NCBI GenBank assembly: GCA_021151625.1
Contig: JAGKWY010000098.1
Location: 1-41,844 of the forward strand
Origin: Gammaproteobacteria bacterium
GTDB taxonomy: Bacteria > Pseudomonadota > Gammaproteobacteria > Pseudomonadales > Cellvibrionaceae
DNA length: 41,844 bases
Reading direction: 5' to 3'
Part shown: positions 6,434-14,806 of the stretch, one piece after another
How the letters are laid out: every line of letters begins with the position of its first letter
Numbering within the stretch: position 1 is the stretch's first letter
Program-made: the position numbers and the translations under genes
Notes under the pieces: generated by a model
The model's input: only the letters and a program-made list of their open reading frames with translations
What the model was told of the DNA's origin: nothing
The model's database searches: none

Positions 6434-8815
6434 ATGCTTACTAACGCTTTCCTGTTAACCCGCCAATGGCGTGATACCCGCGAGGGAGTCGCGTTGGATT
6501 TATGGTGGGTGACAGAAACAGGGAATTGTTGGACGCAAATCACTGGGCAGGAAGTGGTGTTTTTTGTGTTGCGTGAGCAGGCGGAGCGGATTCAGCAATT
6601 GCTGAAACCTTTGCGTTCGTGGCGTATGGCAGAGGTAGAGCTAAGTACTTTCCATAACCAGCCAGTTAATGCACTTTATTTCAAACAGCATCGCGTAGCG
6701 CGCGATGCGCAAGAGATTTTCCAGCAACAGGATATTGGTTTTTGGGAGGGCGATATTCGCCCGCCAGAACGCTATTTGATGGAGCGATTTATTACTGCCA
6801 CCGCGCAGATTGAACATTCTGCGAATACTTTTCCGCTTATAAATCCCAAGCTTGCGCCGGTACCTGATGTGTACTGGCGCCCCGCCTTAAAAATGTTGTC
6901 GCTGGATATTGAAACCTCCATGGATGCGAAACAGCTTTATTCCATCGGTGTGTGGTGCGAGGCAGGGCAAAAAGTATTTATGGTAGGTGAGGGTGCCGAT
7001 ACTGAGCGGGTAATTTTTTGCGCAGATGCCAAGCAATGTTTGCTGATTTTTTTTGAATTCTTGAAAATTGCTGACCCGGATATTTTAATCGGTTGGAGTG
7101 TTGTGCAATTCGATTTGCTAACGCTGGAGAATATCTGCAAAAGTTTGCATATGGAATTACAGCTGGGGCGTGCGGGGCAGGCGATTCATTGGCGTCATGA
7201 TGATGCAGATACCGGGCGCAGCTACCTAGTCATTCCTGGGCGGGTGGCGCTGGATGGAATCGAGCTATTAAAGGCGGCAAATTATCGTTACGAAAGTTAT
7301 TCCCTGCAAAATGTTTCTGAAGAGTTATTGGGTGAAGGTAAGTTACTGACTGGCGATAATCGCGGTGGCGACATTACCCATCTATTCAAACACGACAAGC
7401 TCGCGTTGGCGGAATACAACCTACGTGATTGCGAGCTGGTATGGAAAATTTTCCAGCAACAGCAATTACTGGATTTTGCCATGGAGCGCAGCCAGTTAAC
7501 CGGTTTATTGCTGGATCGCATCGGTGGTTCTGTTGCGGCATTTGAGTATTTATATTTGCCGCGTTTGCATCGACGCGGTTATGTAGCACCTAATTTGGGT
7601 GAATTGGAATCGGATATTTATAGCCCAGGTGGCTATGTTATGAATTCGCGCCCCGGAATTTATGACAATGTACTGGTGCTGGATTTTAAAAGCCTGTACC
7701 CAAGCATTATTCGCACCTTCCTGATTGACCCTTGTGCATTCTGGGTTGCACAGCATCAGCAACTGGATGAAGCACAAACGGTGTCCGGATTTAACGGCGC
7801 CTATTTTGCGCGCGAAGGGCATATTTTGCCGCAGGTGATTGAGCAATTGTCGGCAGCGCGCGACCGCGCCAAACAACATAAGGATGCACCTTTATCCCAT
7901 GCTATAAAAATTATTATGAATTCCTTTTATGGTGTATTGGGTTCGATGGGATGCCGGTTTTTTGATCCGCGTGTATGCAGTTCAATTACCTTGCGCGGCC
8001 ATGAGATTATCCAGCGCAGTCGCGATTGGATTGAACAGCAGGGTTATGCCGTTATCTATGGCGATACAGATTCACTGTTTGTGTGGCTGGAAAATAACTG
8101 TGTCGGTAAAGCACCAAAAAATACCAGCCAGTGCGACGCTATAGGCAAGCGGCTCGCTAAAGAACTAAACCAATGGTGGCAACAAACTTTACAGTCAGAA
8201 TTTGCGATCAAGAGTGCATTGGAAATTCAGTATGAAACCCATTATTTGCGCTTCCTGATGCCGACTATTCGCGGCTCAGATCTGGGCACAAAAAAACGTT
8301 ACGCGGGTTTGGTTGAGGTAAACGGCGAGCGGGAGATGGTGTTTAAAGGATTGGAAAATGTCCGCACTGATTGGACACAGCTGGCGAAGGATTTTCAGAG
8401 CGAGCTTTATCGCAAGATTTTTGCAGGCGAGGACTATCTGGATTTTGTGCGTACTACCAACGATGAGGTGTTGGCCGGTAAACGCGATATGGAATTAATT
8501 TATCGTAAACGTTTGCGGCGGCATTTGCATGAGTACCAGAAAAATGTTCCACCCCATGTGCAGGCAGCACGTAAGTATGTGCAGTTAACCGGGGAGTCGC
8601 TGAGGCGCGGTGATTGGATTAGCTATCTGCTCACCACCAATGGGCCAGAACCGGTGGGGCAATATGAAGTGGATATGGCGCTGCGCCAAAGCCCGATTGA
8701 TTACCAGCATTATATCGATAAGCAATTAACCCCTGTTGCCGATAGCATTTTGCACTTTTTAAATGAATCCCTGACGCAATTGGTGGATCAACAATTGCCA
8801 TTGTTTGGTAATTAG
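6434..8815 (+). CDS. polB: DNA polymerase II (family B)
   Basis: A family B DNA polymerase with 3'-5' proofreading, known in E. coli for damage-inducible restart and translesion synthesis. Visible motifs: exonuclease I DIET (D158, E160), polymerase motif A DFKSLYPSII (D417), motif B KIIMNSFYG, and motif C YGDTDS (D544, D546). All catalytic aspartates are present. The ATG at 6434 gives 793 residues, close to the 783 of E. coli Pol II, and an N-terminus (FLLTRQWRDT) that aligns with the family. The frame is open from a GTG at 6329, but that extension would run through the putative operator. A LexA-like palindrome just upstream suggests SOS control. Confidence 0.95.
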   Translation: MLTNAFLLTRQWRDTREGVALDLWWVTETGNCWTQITGQEVVFFVLREQAERIQQLLKPLRSWRMAEVELSTFHNQPVNALYFKQHRVARDAQEIFQQQDIGFWEGDIRPPERYLMERFITATAQIEHSANTFPLINPKLAPVPDVYWRPALKMLSLDIETSMDAKQLYSIGVWCEAGQKVFMVGEGADTERVIFCADAKQCLLIFFEFLKIADPDILIGWSVVQFDLLTLENICKSLHMELQLGRAGQAIHWRHDDADTGRSYLVIPGRVALDGIELLKAANYRYESYSLQNVSEELLGEGKLLTGDNRGGDITHLFKHDKLALAEYNLRDCELVWKIFQQQQLLDFAMERSQLTGLLLDRIGGSVAAFEYLYLPRLHRRGYVAPNLGELESDIYSPGGYVMNSRPGIYDNVLVLDFKSLYPSIIRTFLIDPCAFWVAQHQQLDEAQTVSGFNGAYFAREGHILPQVIEQLSAARDRAKQHKDAPLSHAIKIIMNSFYGVLGSMGCRFFDPRVCSSITLRGHEIIQRSRDWIEQQGYAVIYGDTDSLFVWLENNCVGKAPKNTSQCDAIGKRLAKELNQWWQQTLQSEFAIKSALEIQYETHYLRFLMPTIRGSDLGTKKRYAGLVEVNGEREMVFKGLENVRTDWTQLAKDFQSELYRKIFAGEDYLDFVRTTNDEVLAGKRDMELIYRKRLRRHLHEYQKNVPPHVQAARKYVQLTGESLRRGDWISYLLTTNGPEPVGQYEVDMALRQSPIDYQHYIDKQLTPVADSILHFLNESLTQLVDQQLPLFGN

Positions 8816-8919
8816 GTTGCTGATTGAAACGGCTTGTAACAGAGCGTATCTATTTTCCCTTTGATTTGGTTTATTGGTTGATAATGGATTGAGCGTGTTT
8901 ACTAACGGGAGGTTGAACT

Positions 8920-9192
8920 ATGAAATGGTTGGGCATTGTTTTTGTTCTGTGTATCTGCGCTTGCAGTGAGCGCGGTTACTACGAATCCATTCAAACCAGT
9001 CATCGCAATCACTGTCAGCAATTAGCAGGTTCACAGCGCGACGAATGTTTTAGAAACCTTGGACCTGATTACCAAACTTATGAGCGTCAGCGGCAGGAAT
9101 TATTGATGGACGAAAAGCGCGCTGAAACTCATGATGAAACAAGCGGAGATGAGAAAGACAGTGATGAAAAGGGTGGAGAAAGTAATAAATAA
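8920..9192 (+). CDS. Small lipoprotein of unknown function
   Basis: A 90-residue protein with a short hydrophobic signal and a lipobox-like end (CICAC at about residues 11-15), pointing to a lipid-anchored periplasmic product. Two further cysteines (about 28 and 39) could form a disulfide. The last 30 residues are strongly charged and mostly acidic (Asp, Glu, Lys). The start ATG has a fine ribosome-binding site (GGGAGG). It follows polB on the same strand by 104 nt but probably has its own job. I recognise no family; length and composition resemble the many small entericidin-sized or YfhG-like lipoproteins, without real similarity. Confidence 0.72.
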   Translation: MKWLGIVFVLCICACSERGYYESIQTSHRNHCQQLAGSQRDECFRNLGPDYQTYERQRQELLMDEKRAETHDETSGDEKDSDEKGGESNK

Positions 9193-9232
9193 TTTATCGC
9201 CAGTATCTACTAGGTACTGGCGATAAATTATT
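9188..9232 (+). terminator. Long hairpin terminator overlapping the lipoprotein stop codon
   Basis: Perfect 18-bp arms (9188-9205 and 9215-9232) around a 9-nt loop, followed by a T-rich tract. The stop codon lies inside the left arm, so translation should end within the hairpin. Confidence 0.85.
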
Positions 9233-9249
9233 ATTGTTTTCGAAACTTT

Positions 9250-9328
9250 GGTAGCACAAAGTTAGTAGAAAAGGCTCATAGAAAAAGTTTGTAGAAAAAG
9301 GCTAGTAGCGAAAGTTTACTAACAAAAG
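9250..9328. repeat. Degenerate tandem array, six units of 12-14 bp
   Basis: Units end at 9261, 9273, 9287, 9300, 9314 and 9328, each closing with AAAG; on the minus strand the pattern is roughly CTTTTTCTACTAA. The array fills the spacer between two convergent genes. Similar-looking arrays occur at 33248-33300 and 37424-37508. Confidence 0.7.
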
Positions 9329-9342
9329 TTGGTGGTAAACGG

Positions 9343-10476
9343 TCAGTTGCAAATGCTACCCAACACCTTAGGAATTTCTGTGGCTGAGTTAACCGGCTTG
9401 CTACCTTGAAAGCCAAATTCTACTGATTGGCCCGGCTGGATAACCCGGTTCCAATCCAGATTGCTGGCGTTATAGCTGCCAGAAAAATTGGCGTTCCAGC
9501 CGTTGGTCATTTGACTACCTTTGGTATAGGTCCAGCTTACTACCCAGCCATTAATAGCCTGCTGCGTTTTGTTGGTGATGCGCACAGTTACCACAAAACC
9601 ATTATTCCATTCGTTTTGTATCAAGTACTCACACAGCGCTTTGCCAGTGGTGGTGGAGCTTGCTGCTTTGCTGCTAGCGGGCAGTGAACTTTTACTCGAA
9701 GAGGTTGCTGCAACACTGGATAATCCGGCACTGCTAGTGGTAACAACACTTTTACGGAAATTACTGAAGCGATTTTTTTCATTATTTAGTGCGAGTGCTG
9801 CGTGGGCTTGCTCCGGTTGGCCGACGGGTACGCCGCAAGCAATACCTGCACAGGTAATTTCCGGGTTGGAAAAGCGTGCAACACGATCATTTACTTTAAA
9901 CAACCAGGGGTATGTCATGATGGTAGCAAATAGATTATCTACGCCATGGCCCAGTGCATAATCATAACCAGTACCTTTGGTATCGCCCTGGCGGCGTGAA
10001 TGCGCGAGCCCCATATTATGGCCCAGCTCATGTGCCAGTACTAATGGGCCGCAATCCGGGCCGACGACTGTCCAGGTCCAGTTTCCATCCAGCGTCATAT
10101 AGCCTATGCCGCATTTGCCGGTGATATGTAGTTGAGTAACAAAGTCAGCACCGTATTGATCGCGCAACTGAATGGCGCGCTGTTGCAAACGCAAATTTCC
10201 CAACACTTGATCCATAGTGTCTCCGCCAATCGAATTTTCCACCACACCCACAATGCGTAACTGAATATCGATGCGGCTTGCGCTGTAGGCATTGTTGATT
10301 TGTGTTGCCCAACTTTGCATAGCGGTAGCGACATTATTATTAAAATAATTTTTACTGTGCTGATCATAAAGTACTAACAGATCCACGGTAGCTGCGCGTG
10401 CTGTGGCAGAAAATATAAACAAAATAAATGTGAAGCCTATGCCCAGGCTGCGGATGTTTAGATAGTTTTTTTTCAT
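9343..10476 (-). CDS. Secreted metzincin protease with C-terminal CBM2
   Basis: A 377-residue exported zinc protease. Residues 1-29 form a signal peptide; the catalytic domain carries the metzincin site HELGHNMGLAH (H149, E150, H153, H159) and a Met-turn IMTYPW (about 186-191), as in M12-type peptidases. A serine-rich linker (about 246-277) leads to a family 2 carbohydrate-binding module (about 280-377) with the expected tryptophans (NEWNNGF, INGWVVSWTY, LDWNRVIQPG) and flanking cysteines. A protease attached to a cellulose- or chitin-binding module could act on cell-wall glycoproteins or on enzymes bound to polysaccharide. The protein has no long propeptide of its own; the gene 95 nt upstream seems to encode one. 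Confidence 0.9.
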   Translation of the reverse strand: MKKNYLNIRSLGIGFTFILFIFSATARAATVDLLVLYDQHSKNYFNNNVATAMQSWATQINNAYSASRIDIQLRIVGVVENSIGGDTMDQVLGNLRLQQRAIQLRDQYGADFVTQLHITGKCGIGYMTLDGNWTWTVVGPDCGPLVLAHELGHNMGLAHSRRQGDTKGTGYDYALGHGVDNLFATIMTYPWLFKVNDRVARFSNPEITCAGIACGVPVGQPEQAHAALALNNEKNRFSNFRKSVVTTSSAGLSSVAATSSSKSSLPASSKAASSTTTGKALCEYLIQNEWNNGFVVTVRITNKTQQAINGWVVSWTYTKGSQMTNGWNANFSGSYNASNLDWNRVIQPGQSVEFGFQGSKPVNSATEIPKVLGSICN

Positions 10477-10571
10477 GATAATTTGACCTATGTAATAAGC
10501 TCATTGTTATTCGTTGCCGTGTGTACTGGACAAATGCAGCTACCTTGCTGCTGTAATTTTTTGGAAATAAA

Positions 10572-11333
10572 TTATGGGTGTTGGTGATCATCGACTGGTG
10601 GAATAACCATGTCGGTGCGGTGATTTGGATTGGGTTTAAATAGCGTTGCACTTGACGCAACCCAGCCTTGATTGCCATTGACCTGAATAACGTAATGACC
10701 GTTAGGCGTATCAAATCCGCCCAGGCTTATGCCTTCACCCTGGGTGAGGCTGACGAGCATGGGCCCATCAATATTTTTTAAATGCCCGTGCCAGGTAGTG
10801 GTGTTGCCAAGTTGTTTTTCTATACCGTCAATGATTACTGTGTAGCGCAAGCCCGTGCGATTTACCGGTAATTCAATTTCATCGCCAGGTAATAACACTG
10901 CCCAGCGTTTGGTATTAATTTCAATAAATTCGCGCCCGTCATTTTTTTCTTCTGTTGTTAATGGCAAATGCTCTGGCACCTGGGATAGATTGCGCCAGGC
11001 GCTTGACTCGCTTAATAAATCCACCAAATTATCTGCATCAATTTGTAAGTTCGGATGGTGCTGACGCAGTGCGTCCTGTCGTGTTTCCAGATCGGGATAT
11101 TGCTCTATGGCAATCGCCTGGTAGCGCTGTTGTGCTGGTGTTAATTGCGGGGGCATCAGGTTGTTTGATATAGGGTGTTGTATCGCACCAGTTGCGCTGA
11201 TTGGTTGCTTGGCTGCGTCAGGTGTTTCTGGTGAAACGGAGTTAATGATCGGGTTGTTGAATGTTGCCGGGAGAAAAAATAATCCCGCCAATAGGGCAAG
11301 CAATGTCAGGATTCCTGTCCGGGAGTTTTTCAT
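10572..11333 (-). CDS. Secreted protein resembling a metalloprotease propeptide
   Basis: A 253-residue exported protein (signal anchor or peptide about 5-27). The C-terminal half, with TVIIDGIEKQLGNTTTWHGH, an SLTQGEGISLGGF segment and NGHYVIQVNG, resembles the beta-rich N-terminal pro-region of secreted M12-type metalloproteases, where a TW-G-HL pattern is followed by a G-x-I-x-TP-x-G-x-Y pattern. Here no catalytic domain follows: the frame stops, and the metzincin is encoded separately 95 nt downstream on the same strand. It may act in trans as chaperone or inhibitor of that protease. The family match is from pattern recall only; it may instead be an unrelated exported protein. Confidence 0.68.
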   Translation of the reverse strand: MKNSRTGILTLLALLAGLFFLPATFNNPIINSVSPETPDAAKQPISATGAIQHPISNNLMPPQLTPAQQRYQAIAIEQYPDLETRQDALRQHHPNLQIDADNLVDLLSESSAWRNLSQVPEHLPLTTEEKNDGREFIEINTKRWAVLLPGDEIELPVNRTGLRYTVIIDGIEKQLGNTTTWHGHLKNIDGPMLVSLTQGEGISLGGFDTPNGHYVIQVNGNQGWVASSATLFKPNPNHRTDMVIPPVDDHQHP

Positions 11334-11509
11334 GGATAAATCTCACGCTGTAATTTAAAGGGGAATCTGAAAAAATTATTGTTATGAGTGAATGCACATC
11401 GCATTGAACAAATTATTGGTTGTAACGATTAGCAAGCACCTCCCACTCTAGGTTTATCGAGCGGAAATGACAGTTCGACTTTAAGTCCTGGTGAGATAGA
11501 ACTGGGGTA

Positions 11510-11539
11510 TTGTGAGGGAGTCGCGGTTCGGGCTATAGT
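11510..11539 (+). promoter_or_regulatory. Sigma-70-type promoter for the SUKH gene
   Basis: TTGTGA (11510-11515) and TATAGT (11534-11539) are separated by 18 nt, 31 nt upstream of the ATG at 11571. It lies in the 237-bp divergent spacer 11334-11570, in which I see no gene. Confidence 0.5.
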
Positions 11540-11570
11540 CCTTGCCCCTTAGTCATTTACAGGTAAAACC

Positions 11571-11981
11571 ATGGCCGATATCGATGAAATTCTGGATTTG
11601 CTGCGCGAACACAATGAATCCGTGCCAGTACCTTTGGAATTGCCCGATGAAGATCATTTGGTGGAAATAGAAGAAGAAATTCTGTTGCCTATCCCGCGCG
11701 ATATGCGCACCTTTTTACTGGAAGCCAGTGATGTGGTTTATGGCGGTATAGAGCCGGTCACGGCCGCTGACCCCAACTCCCACACCTATTTGCCGGAAGT
11801 AACGGCAGTGGCCTGGTCCCAGGGAGTACCGCGCTACCTGATGCCCTTGTGTGAAGTAAATGGCAACTACTATTGTGTAGAGCCGGAAGGTGAAGTCGTG
11901 TTTTGGCGCGATGGTGACCTGACCGATGAGTCCTGGCCATCCGTTTGGCATTGGATTCGCGATGTGTGGCTGGAGTCCTAG
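11571..11981 (+). CDS. SUKH (SMI1/KNR4) family protein
   Basis: A 136-residue acidic cytoplasmic protein of the SMI1/KNR4 family in the form widespread in gammaproteobacteria: LPIPRDMRTFLLEASDVVYG (about residues 42-61), then SHTYLPEV, and a C-terminal SVWHWIRDVWLES. Unlike the cassette SUKH gene near 4.1 kb, this one looks like a stable chromosomal copy: codon use fits the flanks and it has its own promoter. Family members include toxin-immunity proteins, but no toxin gene is adjacent, so the role is unknown. Confidence 0.85.
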   Translation: MADIDEILDLLREHNESVPVPLELPDEDHLVEIEEEILLPIPRDMRTFLLEASDVVYGGIEPVTAADPNSHTYLPEVTAVAWSQGVPRYLMPLCEVNGNYYCVEPEGEVVFWRDGDLTDESWPSVWHWIRDVWLES

Positions 11982-12131
11982 TACTTCAATAGTGTCGGCA
12001 AATTGAACAAAAGAATTGCTCGCTTTTATCGGACAAATTTTCTATTTTATTGATTTATATTAAAAATTAATAAGTGGAATAAAGTGTGCTTAACGGATGA
12101 AACCACTAACTGTTCTTATAAGGATAAGATT

Positions 12132-12677
12132 ATGACTTTTCGTAAAATTCTTGCTGCACTGGGTTTAACCCTCGCTCTGTCACCTCTCGCAAATGCAGTC
12201 CCAATTCTCGGTGGCAATATTTATGTTACTGAAACCGGTAATGTTACTGCGACTTACCTGGGGCACACCGCAGGTTACACCAATGAGTTATACCTCTATA
12301 TGCCTACCAATGGCCTTGGAGTTATTTTCAATAACCACACTACGCCAGTAGGCACCACATTTGATCTGGGATCATTTACTGCGGGCACTGAATTGATATT
12401 CGCCATCTATGTGTTGAACACCGGCGAAACATTCTATTCTGGCGATGCTTCTCGCAATGCTGATGGTCTTGCACATGCTGTGGTAGATACTGAATATTCA
12501 GCCGATGCAGCCTATGTTGGTTTTGAGGATTTGCTCGGTGGTGGCGATTTGGATTATGACGATGTGAAATTTAGCTTTACTAATATCGGAACTACTGAAG
12601 TGCCTGAACCAGCTCCTTTGGTGTTGTTTGCACTGGGCCTGTTAGGCCTTGGATTGGCTCGCCGTAAGCACAGTTAA
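12132..12677 (+). CDS. PEP-CTERM sorted exported protein, DUF4114-like
   Basis: A 181-residue exported protein. ATG 12132 follows AAGGATAAG and starts a clean signal peptide ending near ANA (about residue 22); the frame is open further upstream from a GTG at 12084 but without support. The body ends in a segment typical of DUF4114 (AYVGFEDLLGGGDLDYDD), an acidic, probably calcium-binding motif. The C-terminus is a textbook PEP-CTERM signal: VPEPAP, a hydrophobic helix, then RRK. Such proteins are processed by an exosortase and end up at the surface or in the extracellular matrix (family knowledge). No exosortase gene is in the window. A strong terminator follows. Confidence 0.88.
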   Translation: MTFRKILAALGLTLALSPLANAVPILGGNIYVTETGNVTATYLGHTAGYTNELYLYMPTNGLGVIFNNHTTPVGTTFDLGSFTAGTELIFAIYVLNTGETFYSGDASRNADGLAHAVVDTEYSADAAYVGFEDLLGGGDLDYDDVKFSFTNIGTTEVPEPAPLVLFALGLLGLGLARRKHS

Positions 12678-12705
12678 TTGGCTCACAGATATTGCTGTAA
12701 GCGCT

Positions 12706-12734
12706 AAAAAAGCCCGACATTGTCGGGCTTTTTT
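12706..12734 (+). terminator. Rho-independent terminator after the PEP-CTERM gene
   Basis: Arms at 12706-12719 and 12721-12734, with core GCCCGACA/TGTCGGGC, flanked by A6 and T6 runs. It begins 28 nt after the stop. Confidence 0.92.
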
Positions 12735-12900
12735 CTTTGCTCCCTCCCTCAAGGCTGCTTCTACACCACTTTAATGTTTGCTTTAGGCGAGATTGATCAC
12801 GAAAATAGATTCTTGTGCCACCAGACTTTGCGGTCCTGGGCTACACTCAATCTCCCTGCAACACCAAGGTGTTTGCTTTCATCTGTACCGAGACTTTATC

Positions 12901-13689
12901 GTGCACTTACGTTCTGTGTTTGCTTTGAGCTTGCTTCTGGTGTTCGCCAGTGGGCCGCTTTTGGCAGTGGAAGAAGGCGTGCGCGATAATTCTGCGAATC
13001 ATGAACAAGAATCCAGCCTTGCTGATTTCGAGGCCCAGGTACGTCGTGTTGCCGAACAAACTGCTGCCGCTGAAAAAGCGCGGGCAGAGCAGGAGCGCAA
13101 GGAATATGAAGCGGCCGCTAAAAAGCAGGAGTTCAAATTCTTTAAATATCGCAAGGAGGGGGCTGTCGCCTATTCAGATCGCCAACCACGTAAGACCGAT
13201 TTTGAGGTCATCGTTTATAACTCCTGTTATGCCTGTAACCCTCTCTCGCGAGTTGACTGGCGCGGTACTCGCTTACACCTTACCGAGTTCACCTATTCCA
13301 TTGGCCGCAATGCGCGCAAATATGGTGTAGATCCGGCGTTGGTGCGGGCCGTTATCCACGCTGAGTCCAATTTCAATCCACTTGCTCGTTCGCGCAAAGG
13401 GGCAATGGGACTGATGCAACTAATGCCTGGAACGGCACGGGATATGGGCGTTGGAGATGCAAGCAATGCGGCGCAAAATATTGAGGGTGGGGTGAAGTAC
13501 CTGGCTTGGTTGCTCAAGCGTTTTAATGGCGACATCACCAAGGCGACAGCTGCATATAATGCCGGCCCAGGAGCAGTGGAGAAATATCGTGGTGTACCTC
13601 CTTATGAAGAGACCAAAACCTACGTATTCCGTGTGAACATTTTGCATCAACGCTATAAAACCCAATTGGCTTCGCTCGCGCAAAACTAG
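12901..13689 (+). CDS. Lytic transglycosylase (SLT domain)
   Basis: A peptidoglycan-cleaving lytic transglycosylase. The C-terminal domain has the family 1 SLT motifs: AVIHAESNFNPLARS with catalytic glutamate E155, GAMGLMQLMPGTA, and AYNAGPGAVEKY. An N-terminal signal peptide (MHLRSVFALSLLLVFASG) supports a GTG start at 12901, giving 262 residues; the frame is open back to a TTG at 12793, which would put a non-signal extension in front. Between lies a charged coiled-coil-like stretch (about 45-75) and a short DUF4124-like segment (about 80-120, AVAYSDRQP). Probably periplasmic. No genes for septal or flagellar partners adjoin it. Confidence 0.9.
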   Translation: MHLRSVFALSLLLVFASGPLLAVEEGVRDNSANHEQESSLADFEAQVRRVAEQTAAAEKARAEQERKEYEAAAKKQEFKFFKYRKEGAVAYSDRQPRKTDFEVIVYNSCYACNPLSRVDWRGTRLHLTEFTYSIGRNARKYGVDPALVRAVIHAESNFNPLARSRKGAMGLMQLMPGTARDMGVGDASNAAQNIEGGVKYLAWLLKRFNGDITKATAAYNAGPGAVEKYRGVPPYEETKTYVFRVNILHQRYKTQLASLAQN

Positions 13690-13816
13690 TTTTTCCTTTC
13701 CCTTGTTTCACGTTCTAGCCTGTCCTTTTTCTGCCTGGCATTAAGATTTTCTCAAAACAACGGCTTGTTAACGCCTATTCATAACAAAAAGATCTAATTT
13801 TTGCGCCATGTTCAGC

Positions 13817-13843
13817 TCAAAAAGCAAGCGCTTTTGCCGCTAT
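13817..13843 (+). promoter_or_regulatory. Possible sigma-28 (FliA)-like promoter
   Basis: GCCGCTAT (13836-13843) matches the FliA -10 GCCGATAA at six of eight positions, 11 nt after a partial -35 (TCAAAAAG). It stands 36 nt before the start of the EF-hand-like gene. A weak match; the 190-bp spacer holds nothing else clear. Confidence 0.22.
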
Positions 13844-13879
13844 AGGGATAACAACCATTAATCCAGTGAAGGTGCCAGC

Positions 13880-14704
13880 ATGATTGTTTCCAATGCGCAG
13901 ATTTATATGGGGGCCCGGCAAGAGTATGGGAAAGATTTGAGTATTGTTGACCCCGCTGAGTTAGCCGCAGCGCACGAAAATCCGATGCTCGCTATTGATA
14001 CTCCGGTACCCGCGCGAGCTGCGCCGGTTAATAGTGGACCGGGCCTGGTTTATCAACGGCGTGAACGCTATCAGGAAACCGAAACGCTGAACTTTGCGGC
14101 GGTAGGTGTAATAAAAACAGCAGATGGACGCGAAATAAATTTTTCCGCTGCACTCTCTATGAGTCGCGATTTTGTGCAGGAATCCAATCTGGAGATTCGC
14201 CAGGGATCTGCGCAAAAAATTGATCCGCTAGTGATTAATTTTGACGGCTTGGGGGCGCAACTTTTACAAACACGTTTTGAATTTGATTTGGATAATAATG
14301 GCACAGTCGAGCAAATTGCCAGTTTGCGTTCGGGTAGTGGTTATTTGGCGTTGGATCGCAACGGTGATGGCGCTATTAATAATGGCAGTGAATTATTTGG
14401 CCCGAGTAGCGGGCGTGGTTTTGCAGAGCTCGCGGAGTATGACGAAGATGGCAATAACTTTATTGACGAGGCCGACAGTATTTATCATCAGTTGCGTATC
14501 TGGATGACCAATGAAGATGGTTCCAGTCAGCTGGCCGCGTTGGGTGATAAAAATATCGGCGCAATTTTTCTTGGGCATGTGACATCGCCTTTTCAATTAA
14601 AAGATGCCAATAACAATTCTCTGGGCGAAGTTGCCAATTCGGGAATTTATTTAACAGAAGATGGCAAAGCTGGAGTGATTCAGGAAATTAATCTGAGTGT
14701 ATAA
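13880..14704 (+). CDS. EF-hand-like calcium-binding protein of unknown function
   Basis: A 274-residue protein with no signal peptide or membrane segment. The central region carries at least two aspartate-rich loops of dockerin or EF-hand type: DLDNNGTVE (about residues 135-143), DRNGDGAINNGSELFG (about 158-173) and DEDGNNFIDEAD (about 188-199). The SELFG block after the loop is shared by a family of gammaproteobacterial proteins annotated only as hypothetical. The N-terminal third is low in features. Start ATG has GAAGGTG upstream. A weak FliA-like promoter precedes it, which would hint at motility, but no flagellar genes adjoin. Calcium binding is inferred from motif. Confidence 0.72.
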   Translation: MIVSNAQIYMGARQEYGKDLSIVDPAELAAAHENPMLAIDTPVPARAAPVNSGPGLVYQRRERYQETETLNFAAVGVIKTADGREINFSAALSMSRDFVQESNLEIRQGSAQKIDPLVINFDGLGAQLLQTRFEFDLDNNGTVEQIASLRSGSGYLALDRNGDGAINNGSELFGPSSGRGFAELAEYDEDGNNFIDEADSIYHQLRIWMTNEDGSSQLAALGDKNIGAIFLGHVTSPFQLKDANNNSLGEVANSGIYLTEDGKAGVIQEINLSV

Positions 14705-14731
14705 ACCTATCCGTTTTACTGTGCCAGAAAA

Positions 14732-14759
14732 CAACAAGCCCCTGAGACGGGGCTCGTTG
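14732..14759 (-). terminator. Hairpin between convergent genes
   Basis: Core agcccc/ggggct (14737-14742 with 14749-14754) is extended by caac/gttg (14732-14735 with 14756-14759). Read on the minus strand it is followed by a T-rich stretch, so it best serves the minus-strand gene ending at 14807. Confidence 0.7.
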
Positions 14760-14806
14760 CAGTGGTCAGAACAACAGTCATTTTAATAATATCGATTGCT
14801 GTTGTT

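Noticed and set aside
9427..9961. Plus-strand open frames inside the CBM2 protease gene
   Set aside because: They are antisense shadows of a gene with clear domains and catalytic motifs.
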